From the NCBI GenBank assembly GCA_022453515.1, contig JAJNNY010000006.1, forward strand, positions 434,001 through 498,000: a stretch of 64,000 nt of DNA, written 5' to 3'. This document shows positions 56,355 to 64,000 of this stretch, piece by piece. The translations under genes were made by a program, and so were the position numbers. The stretch's first letter is position 1. Each line of letters begins with the position of its first letter. The notes below the pieces were generated by a model. The model saw only the letters and a list, made by a program, of their open reading frames with translations. It searched no databases and was not told the DNA's origin. The stretch is from Astrocystis sublimbata. Taxonomy: Eukaryota > Ascomycota > Sordariomycetes > Xylariales > Xylariaceae.

Positions 56355-57831
56355 ATTAAACGTATATTTAAGCTAGATTTGCGAGCGTTTCTGGTCTAGC
56401 TTTAATATGTTAAAGAAATAACTAATATCTTCTAACGCGTACGCGACGCAAAGCCTGTAGGCAAGAACTAGGCTTCGAACTTTATACAACAACGACCTAA
56501 CCTCTAGATACATTTAAATCGTTGAATCGACTACTAGCAAGCCTTTAATAAAGATCCTATAAATTATTACGTATAGTTTAAGCTTATAGCTAATATAATT
56601 ACGAAATATAGTATTACGGTTAAAGATATATATAATTTTAACGAGTTAGGGTTTCTAATAGGTATGATTATAACTAGAATAGTTATAATAAGCTTAGAAA
56701 AATATAAAAGACCTAGGTAGGCCTAGTAAGGAGGTAGAGAATGGGTTATAGTGGTTTAAGCTATTAATTCTTAAGGCTGGGCGGTACTGCTATATATTAT
56801 TTTTATAGGCGCGTATTATTTTGCGTCTTAGTATCGTAATACTATTGTACTACCCAACTAAGTTGTTGATTTTTTAAATAATAGTTAGACTATAAACAAG
56901 ATAGGTGTAAGATAGCTATAATACTTTGATTTATATACTTAGAGCTATACAAAGGGTATAAAACGCCTTTTGATCCTTGATAGTTATAAAAGCCACTACT
57001 CGATAGATTTTAAGGAATTTTATAAAAATAACAATGTTATTACCCTTTGTATGCCTACCCATTTGTCACACAGGCTCTAGCCTCTTGATCTAGTACCTTT
57101 TAGTATACTAAAACGCTTTTATTTATTATATATTAAGGATCTAATACGGCGGTACTAAACCCATGTTGCAAAGGAGGATTTTTTGGCCGGGTTTTTTAAA
57201 ACGTTTATAACTTTTTTTATAAAAAAACATTTGATCAGGATTCAAAGCTGCTAGACTTATCCCTTTAGATACAGAAAGGGTAATTTTTTCGTTAGATATA
57301 AAAAAAAAACGAAAAAACTCCCTTTGTTAAGCCCGATCTACCCCCCCCCCCCCCCCCCCCCCCCCCCAGCTTAGACTTCTAAGACACCTACCACCTCCCT
57401 TAAAGCCTTGGAACAGTTAACTCTTATTAAAAACAGTATCCGAAAGCATTAAAGGAGCTTACCGATACCGATTTTAAAGTTAATTGACTTAATTACGAAG
57501 GCTACACATACTATAATATATAAGAACGCCCTCCTACGCCGAAAGAACGAAGAACTTCGCGAGACTAACCATATGTTTAACAAACATCGCAAAACAAAAA
57601 ACAAACAACTAGTATATAAAGGACCTCTTACTATAAAGTATTCTTAAGTTTTATAAGAATTAAAAAGCGATAAGGATATTGAATCGGTGGTCCAAAGTAA
57701 AAGTAGTTGTCCTATAAAGAGGGCTCGTAGCGGTCCGCAACGTTGTGGCATATACGGCAACACCGGGCATAATGCGCAAATATATTAAGTAGAAGTAGAA
57801 ACCTCTGAAGAAGACGATTCTAATTGATTTG
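56355..57831 (+). pseudogene. decayed Fot1/pogo transposase (CENP-B HTH, DDE_1, zinc knuckle)
   Basis: One reading frame (codons beginning at multiples of 3) runs through the whole relic without a net frameshift but with more than 20 stops, nearly all TAA, TAG or TGA where C-to-T or G-to-A would turn CAA, CAG, CGA or TGG into a stop. Recognisable pieces in order: PVGKN with a stop in place of Trp (about 56455; CENP-B-type helix-turn-helix), KDIYNFNELGFLIG (about 56625; first catalytic Asp region, now Asn), GGREWVIVV (about 56733), RLLILDSYKSHYS (about 56965; second catalytic Asp), ITLCMPTHLSHRL, then SKTPTT, a charged coil and RCGIYGNTGHNAQIY (57741; a CCHC zinc knuckle with two Cys changed to Tyr). 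The protein cannot be made. The N-terminal third is too decayed to follow. Confidence 0.9.
57341..57367 (+). repeat. 27-base poly-C tract inside the transposase relic
   Basis: An uninterrupted run of C in AT-rich DNA. It falls where related transposases have a Pro-rich hinge (TPTPP), and its length, a multiple of three, leaves the frame before and after in register. Confidence 0.95.
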
Positions 57832-57886
57832 AACTATTTTAACTTCGTTGTTGTTGTGTTTTTAATAATGGCGCGAAATAGATATT

Positions 57887-57935
57887 GAAAAGTGCGATAC
57901 TAACTTGGGTGCGACACTGACTTGTGGATGACGTT
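57887..57935 (-). repeat. right terminal inverted repeat of the Fot1/pogo relic
   Basis: Reverse complement of the left arm with about six transitions, ending GGATGACGT next to the TA duplication. Confidence 0.9.
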
Positions 57936-58072
57936 AGACGAAATCCATTAATTCGTGCTAACATGTTTGTAAATACTGATATTACCCCTGTCATCATAAA
58001 TATACATGCATTTCATTGATCCCACCAATGTAACCTCCATCGAACCTTTGCGGATAATATCTGACTTTATGC

Positions 58073-59120
58073 TTAGCGACTCTTGGAGACTCTGCCATTA
58101 CGCTTGCTCAGCGTGTGTAGCCGTAGAGCAGGAACCCGCCCTCCTATCCCCTCCGTCCACCGAGCTCCCGCTTCCGCTTCCGCTTCTTCTCGTCGCTTGT
58201 TGATTTGCTTCGCCATTCTGTCGAATACTTTTTCATCCTCTGCACAGTCCTCTAAAATCTCTGCTCTTGATCGAACGCTCGGCCACAGCCATACATGAGG
58301 AGGTGTGAGTGCTATACTGAAATCGAACAGTCGGCCACCCCGGTAGTTGTCTTCTTTGATATCCATGTTGAATATACCCATGCCATTTAGTTTTCTTAGA
58401 TTTGATCTCATCGCTGGTAGCTTCTTTCGTCCACATGCTGTCTTGAAGCGAATGTAGTCTTTCAAGATTGCTCGGAGCGGGGTTCCTGCGTCGTCCGGTT
58501 GCTGTTGGAGAAAATAAGTTAGAATCTGCCGTCTTTGGGAAAGCTTTAACTCATCAATCAGGTGTCTCCAGCGCATGCATAGTTGAGCAGTATTTAAGAG
58601 CAGAACTCCTGCCGAATGGGGGAATAAAAGACTGAAATTTACTAACTCGATTCCAGCCGTCGATTCCGAATCGATCTCGAATCTGTTTCTCGATCTTCTG
58701 AGGTAACATTGCATAGCCATGGCACCGGACTGCAAGCGCATCATCCTTCTTCTTCTGGATTAATAGCCCAAAGACCCGACACTCGGCATAGAAAGGGTCG
58801 AGGTGATACCGCACAAGGTCGTCAGTGAACAAATGCTCCGCACCTGGATAAAACGGAAGGAGTTCATCAATGCTGAAGAAATTGAACTTCAAATGTTAGA
58901 GTGGGAGAGTTTGAGCTAATCGGTTGTAACTCACCACCTTCAGAGAGTATCGCTTCCCATTGATACGAACGAGAAATACATGGCTGTGAGGCACCCAGTC
59001 TGTACTAGAGCCACTTGGATCTAAACCCGGACCTAACACTTTCAAGAATTCAACGTTCTCCAGAGAGCCGCGAAAGGGCGATAATTTGGGTCCGTCGATT
59101 TTCGGAATTCTTTTAGACAT
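58073..59120 (-). CDS. FTA2/protein-kinase-like protein, at least three exons
   Basis: Exons 59120-58935, 58886-58647 and 58501-58073 join in phase 0 to 284 residues, counted from the ATG at 59120. The sequence resembles the Sim4-complex FTA2 / fungal kinase-like family: FLKVLGPGLDPSG, HSHVFLVRINGKRYSLKV with the Lys of strand 3, DPFYAECRVFG, VAVRCHGY, LRAILKDYI, MDIKEDNYRGGRLFDFSIA (a weak catalytic and DFG-like pair), and a basic C-terminus. FTA2 proper is a kinetochore protein; most filamentous fungi also carry divergent copies of unknown role. The frame is open further upstream to an acceptor-like TTTTTTCAG at about 59285, so an unseen 5' exon is likely. It sits 138 bp beyond the transposon relic. 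Confidence 0.8.
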
Positions 59121-60351
59121 GTCTATATATTGTTCGACGTTGAATTGCCCAAGTAACGGATCAAAGAGTGGACGAGGAGCTTGGTGTGGGAGACTGCGGA
59201 TGGTGGGGAGACAACATTCCAGCAAAAGCCGAGGACTGGAAATGAGATTCTTGTTCGCGGCAATTTGACTGTTGACCGCGTCTGTGGGGCTGAAAAAAAT
59301 ATTGAGGCAATCAGAAATGCAGTAGAGTCCCGACTCCGAGTCGCCTGATGTCGTCGCTCAGGATCAGTAGGTAATACATACCTACGCAGGCAATCTCATT
59401 TTCAAGGTCTCGGATGTGAAGCAGCACCCAAAAGCTGCAAAACATACCTATCGATCCCTTTTGTACTACATTCCAATTGTTTCTGGCTTAGCCTGGCATA
59501 AAATAACCAGATTACGGTGTGACATGTAACTATGACATGGATGCCGGACAGCAGCGCTACCGGACATATTGGGTGGGGTTGACCACGGGCCCTCCGACGA
59601 GCTACGAACTCCGGAGCGAACGTGATCTACAAGCCACAATATGACAGCTGATACCTGAAGGATAACGTTGGATATGAGTACATAGTATGTATTTGTACTT
59701 GCAACAGGAGGGGGTTGTAACTACGATTGAGGTAAAGAGGTGACTATTATATGCAGTATAGTCCCACAGGTTTTAGCTAGAGTTATAATATCACTGCTCA
59801 GGATAGACCGAAAAGCCCCGAGGAGTTATTCCATAGATTCTGCTAGGTATGTGGAACTGATCAATCCAACAAATTCATTGGGGTGTTTTTCTATCATTGC
59901 GTGGCTTCTGAGGAGACACGGCAATACGTGTTGATAGCGAAACTGTACAATGAGACCCATGCAGAGCATTCGCACATGCAGTGCGAGGCAAGACCAAGAA
60001 CACCCGGGAGACGCTCGCGAGGATGACCGTGAGGCTTGCATACAACACTGAGATTGGGCAGTAGGTATGTCACGGGCTCTCGGATGTTGCAGTAGCCTGT
60101 CTATATCATATCTACCTTTGTACAGCCAACCCCGACGGTTTTTAGATGTCTGGCCGCTAGCTTGTTCAGTGTTGGACGTCAGGAGAGTATAAAATGCTCA
60201 ACTATACTATATTACTGAAAAAACCGAATGCTGCCGAGTCCGCGTTCGAGAGGAGTCTGCCGCGGGTTTCATCATGGCAACCAACCTGTCCGAAAGCAAT
60301 CCATCAGCAACCGGCACCACCTTTCTTTCATAGCTCACCTTACCTAATCCA
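59121..60351. other. divergent region; probably holds the missing 5' end of the FTA2-like gene
   Basis: About 1.2 kb between two divergently read genes. The part next to 59120 continues the FTA2-like frame to about 59285. The rest shows short frames only. Confidence 0.45.
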
Positions 60352-61527
60352 ATGTTAGATAGGACTGCATGTGAGCACAAGTCGAAGACAAATAATCCCG
60401 GTTCCAGATATTGGCGTCTGAACTATGTCCTGCCATGGAAAGATTTCACATTTGAGAACTTTGAGCAAAATTTTGGGGACGTTGTGAGGCGTACCATGGA
60501 ACATGCTCCCCGAGTCCGCAGCGCAGACGATCTAACAGCAGAAGATACTCTATTGTTTGAAGAAGAATCCATTACTAGTGTGGTGGAAAAATGGAATATT
60601 CAAGTAGTGCAACATGCGCTGGACGGGACGCAACGCTTCTTGCTTGGTGAAGTTTATGAGACTGGAAAGATGCATCTGAGGAGAAATGGCGGCCAGGCAC
60701 ACATTTTGCAGTCAATCCCATCCAGAAAAATCCACAAACCGGACTGGTGCCTATACAAAAAGATTCAAGAGGGAAAGTCGGAGTTCGTCAAAAACCTCCT
60801 CCCAGGCGACACCAAGCCTGCCAATAAGCTGCATTCAAGTGGCTTCAAAGACACAGAATACACCGAATTACCAGCGCCTCTCAAGTCTGTCATATGCCAA
60901 TTAGCGAAGTACATGTGGTTGGGCGAAACGAGATACTCATACATCATCACGGAAGAAGAGATCGTCGCCCTGCGCTTCTCCTGGCACAAAGGCCACATTT
61001 CCACCCGCGGGCCAGCTGATTTAGAATCACAATATGGTGGCTATCTTGAACCAATTTCCGGTCACCAGTCGAATGACAACGAAACTAGGCCGAATATTGA
61101 ATTTTGTGCGGTACCATGGAGTTCTCACGGCGACAATACTTTGACGGTCAATTTGGTTTTGTGGTGGCTGTCTATCCTCGCAATTCGGGATCCGCCAATC
61201 AAAAGAATAGGGACGTACGCACATTTGGAGGCATGCAACCGGGAAAGTAGCCCACCGCCTGTTGCAGATGTAACAGAGAAGACTTCTCGGCGAGGGCGAC
61301 CTCGAAAAGTGAATCTTACCTCAAACAAACGAAGGGCCTCTGATGCTTCTCCCGCAGTCTCAAGTAATGCTGGTAGTAGTGGAGGTTACAAGCTCCGGAA
61401 TAGGCGAACAGGCACACCGAGTGAAGAATCTGGAAGGGAAGGCTCCGCGCTGTCAGATCGCACAAATTACAATCTCTCATTCATGTCGACATCTTCGCAA
61501 ACTTCGAAACGTCGACGGCATCGCTAA
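60352..61527 (+). CDS. PD-(D/E)XK-nuclease-like protein with C-terminal AT-hook
   Basis: A single exon of 391 residues. The centre reads KPDWCLY, then LLPGDTKPANK about 20 residues later, then CQLAKYMWLGETRYSYIITEEEIVALRF. This pattern (Asp in PDW, D-x-K, a helix with a conserved Gln, and a Tyr-x-x-Ile-I strand) recalls PD-(D/E)XK-type domains in fungal accessory proteins, and EFCAVPWSS then LTVNLVLWWL fits the end of that domain. The C-terminal 90 residues are disordered and basic with an AT-hook (RRGRPRKVN) and a final KRRRHR, so nuclear DNA binding is plausible. No signal peptide. Nuclease activity is an inference; the family may be non-catalytic. Its neighbour is an FTA2-like gene transcribed the other way. 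Confidence 0.8.
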   Translation: MLDRTACEHKSKTNNPGSRYWRLNYVLPWKDFTFENFEQNFGDVVRRTMEHAPRVRSADDLTAEDTLLFEEESITSVVEKWNIQVVQHALDGTQRFLLGEVYETGKMHLRRNGGQAHILQSIPSRKIHKPDWCLYKKIQEGKSEFVKNLLPGDTKPANKLHSSGFKDTEYTELPAPLKSVICQLAKYMWLGETRYSYIITEEEIVALRFSWHKGHISTRGPADLESQYGGYLEPISGHQSNDNETRPNIEFCAVPWSSHGDNTLTVNLVLWWLSILAIRDPPIKRIGTYAHLEACNRESSPPPVADVTEKTSRRGRPRKVNLTSNKRRASDASPAVSSNAGSSGGYKLRNRRTGTPSEESGREGSALSDRTNYNLSFMSTSSQTSKRRRHR

Positions 61528-64000
61528 GTTTGACGTGGTCTGCGAGCCTATACTCAAGAACAAGAAGGATCACCAAGAATATGCGCGAAGACGTGTTCCT
61601 ACTATTTTTGTTTTCGTTAATTCCGGCCTTGGTCACCAACACTCGTTTATCAAATTTCGGGCCGCAGTCTCGGCTTGTTTGTTGTATCTTTCAAAGACAT
61701 TGCACAATGTGGCACAAGAAATGTGATTGACCCATAAGCTAGGGATTCCTCAAAATATTATAGTGTCCTCCAGTGTGATTGGTTTGTGGCAATAGATTGC
61801 CGAGTATTATCATATCAATCGCTTGTGAAGCTTATGGGTAACGGTACCATCAGAACGGGTCAGTGGCAGCCATAGTTTGTTTATGGAAAATCATATCCAC
61901 GGAGAGAGGTTTATCCGAGGAGGTGGTTGATCTTTCGCTCGCACGATTATTTCCCTCCTAAATTGAAGAATAAGAGTTCTGATGTGTCTTCTTGCCCTCA
62001 AGATATTACGTCTTCGATTCGATTTGTGACTTGCAGTTGCGCTTAAGGATACCACACTGTGTTCGTCACTCCAGATGAAAAGGCGCACTGGCTCAGAGGG
62101 GTTGTGTGTCTAGATAGAGAATAGGTCAATTAGCTACTTTTCTCTAATTGATTTGAGTGGGTAGAAATGCTGTCAATTTGTGTCTATAAAACAGTGCAAG
62201 CTGCGCGAGGAGCGTCCAGAGGGAAAAGAGGCCTCAGTGGCCCATTCACCAATCTCATAGCACGAAAAAGGCAGTTGGTGGTTCATTGAGTTCGGGGGAG
62301 TATCCTGACCTGGTACTGAGCAAATTTTGGCGACTGCTCCATACTAGCCATCGTCACAATATGGCAGCCAGCAGGCAACCCACTTGGAGCCAGAGGCTTA
62401 AAGCGTTGTGTCAACTTGTCACTACAGTGAAATTGCCCCAATAGACAGCATGGGATTTCGAGTGAGGAAAGGGCCAATACATTCTACATATTCGAGGAGA
62501 GATCTGGAATACTGACCAATTCCAGAGCTTTCAGTCCTGTTCGTATAGGGCTTCAACAACGATAATTTTATCGCCCAGTCACCGAAAGGTTAATCAAGAC
62601 TGGCTTGAGATATTTGGGAACTATCACGGCTAAGCTACGCTATATTCGGGTCGATCATCGGCAATGGCGTTGCTTCATCCCGTAGGTACTAGGGATGCCG
62701 GATCGTATGCGCTAGCTTACCTAGCCTTGCTCGCTTCGGTTTCTAAAGTACCTAGTCATCGGGTTTGTCCCGCGGAACTAGTCCGGAGATCTGTTGCGCT
62801 ATCATCGAGACATTCATCAAAATGCGAGCAAGTGAAACCCATGATGGGTATGGCGGTTCTCCTTAGCGTGATAGTCCAGGGGTAAGATGGACTTGAAAGA
62901 ATAAAGGACGTGATCTACCACGGATTTGAAGAAAGTGCATCGTCTATTGCGAACAAAGCACGAGGGATTTGCTCGGCGTCTCGGCGAAACTTCCTAGATT
63001 CCACAGCACGATTTTTTTTTTTTGTAGCTGAGCGGACACCACACTAACACATTCTAGCTGAAGGTCGCACGTTGGCGTAGCATGGGTTTCTTTCTATATG
63101 GACCTACACAAATTCCAATTGAACAAATACTACGGTAGGTCCCGAGTCGCTTACATCGTATACTAAAATCTACTAGCATGGCCTCATGTAGCCATATGCA
63201 AGGTACCTTATTCCCTGAACAGCACCTTGGCACCATGGTAGTTGTGGTAGCGTAGGCTCTGTGACCGCATCTTGTATGTCTGACCGCTGACGTATCCATC
63301 CAACCCTCACCTCCTCGCCATACGTGTCTGACTAATGTCCAATGAGCGAGCACTCACACGAAAAAGTATCACCCTGAACGGATGTAGATAGCGATCTTCT
63401 CTTCGCGTCGCTCACACATACCTTACACAGACGAGATGGACAACTCAGTTGCAATCGAACACCTCGACACCCAAGCGGGCCAAGCACGCCGGTACGTGAA
63501 AATATTTTCGTACTGGAGTTCAATGGGAGTTGCTGCCCCTCGAGGCCTCCTTTGTGGCGACATGCGAGAATTCCAAGCTCAATATAGACCAGAGCATCGA
63601 TTCATTGGACATTGGACATCTCACCAGGTTGTCATTTACAGCCGGTTATAGTGTAGTATCTGCTGCGACAGCTACATTAGGTGGCATAACCGATGCAGCT
63701 AGGACTGATACGGCCGAAGGTACAAGAACAGGGGCGGTGATTCTTGTTCTGTTATGTACGATAGAGCCATATCGTATGTATGTGGGGGAATGGTCTTGAG
63801 CGGCACAGCATTTTATTTCTCCTGTGGCTTTGTGAAAGGATAACACGTGACAATACGGTACGAGAGAAGATCTCAAAATAAAACCCTGCGACGAATGGCA
63901 GGAGAGGAATGGGCTGGGCGGGCTGTTTGGTCTGCGGCAGGGTTGCGTTGAATTGGGGCCCCCGTCTTGCTCCATAGAACCGGGCTGAGCTAATAATACT
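61528..64000. other. gene-poor right end, no convincing gene
   Basis: About 2.5 kb. Short frames at 61530-61730, 62664-62885 and 63436-63799 lack recognisable features. The overlapping frames at 63436 and 63530 might be decayed pieces of one gene. A T-run lies at 63010-63023. Confidence 0.4.

Larger units (their letters stand above)
56054..57934 (+). mobile_element. Fot1/pogo-family DNA transposon, RIP-decayed
   Basis: The element is 1881 bp, as expected for Fot1. Its ends are inverted repeats beginning ACGTCATCCACAA, and a TA stands just outside each end (56052-56053 and 57935-57936), the usual target duplication of this family. The two arms differ at only six or so positions, all transitions. 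The interior is very AT-rich compared with its surroundings. It holds the relic of a plus-strand transposase, listed separately. A run of 27 C lies inside. It is surely immobile by itself. Confidence 0.92.

Noticed and set aside
63436..63799. Two overlapping plus-strand frames near the right end
   Set aside because: They could be pieces of one decayed gene, but no shared family could be seen and no splice solution was convincing.

Overview
The window is nuclear DNA of a filamentous ascomycete, most likely a Sordariomycete. The genes have short introns (about 48-220 nt) with GTRNGT-type donors, CTAAC/CTGAC-like branch sites and YAG acceptors. Intergenic spacers are long, and one DNA transposon is decayed by C-to-T changes, as repeat-induced point mutation (RIP) would cause. 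CBM1, GH28, GH43 and GH127 proteins point to a plant-associated or plant-degrading lifestyle. I cannot name the genus. Most real genes are split, so exon joins were worked out by eye from reading frame, splice sites and family resemblance; many apparent open-frame starts are TTG or GTG and were moved to an ATG.

Layout. 1-369: 3' end of an alpha/beta-hydrolase. 2057-6758 (-): long C-terminal-motor kinesin-14. 7201-7977 (-): mitochondrial ribosomal bS21m, divergent from 8802-11342 (+), an RBM25-type splicing factor with RRM and PWI domains. 12283-13248 (+): peroxisomal (SKL) enoyl-CoA hydratase/isomerase. 14237-15801 (+): secreted GH28 pectinase. 16164-16919 (-): orphan protein. 17657-18829 (-): secreted SsuA/NMT1-like solute-binding protein. 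20309-22412 (-): single-pass membrane protein with cytosolic SH3 domain. 26049-27887 (-): NAF1. 28915-30896 (+): ALG9 mannosyltransferase. 32725-37776: three secreted carbohydrate genes (GH43, a CBM1 protein, GH127). 38964-40332 (+): DHH phosphoesterase. 40611-41300 (-): CoA-binding-domain protein. 41880-42884 (+): SAM methyltransferase. 44142-44825 (+): Cdc4-type myosin light chain. 46973-49217 (+): M3 oligopeptidase. 49914-52435 (+): Bir1/survivin. 54360-55541 (-): metallo-beta-lactamase-like protein. 56054-57934: decayed Fot1/pogo transposon. 58073-59120 (-): FTA2/kinase-like protein. 60352-61527 (+): nuclease-like protein with an AT-hook.

How the parts relate. Most of the window is conserved housekeeping (splicing, snoRNP assembly, N-glycosylation, cytokinesis, chromosome segregation, peptide turnover). 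The accessory part falls in two places. The first is a pectin/arabinan group: GH43, the CBM1 protein and GH127 lie within 5 kb, and a GH28 lies 18 kb away; together they could strip arabinan side chains and pectin backbone. The second is the right end (about 54-64 kb), where a RIP-decayed transposon sits beside an FTA2-like pseudokinase and a nuclease-like gene, two families I associate with expanded, lineage-specific fungal genes.

Two mobile elements have recognisable ends: the 1.88 kb Fot1/pogo relic with about 48-bp inverted repeats and a TA target duplication, and a 342-bp AT-rich MITE-like element (31183-31524) with 29-bp inverted repeats and a CCAGT duplication. A TACCTACC/GGTAGGTA motif recurs in the spacers and peaks in a perfect 26-bp palindrome at 11695-11720. 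I found no tRNA, rRNA or CRISPR array.
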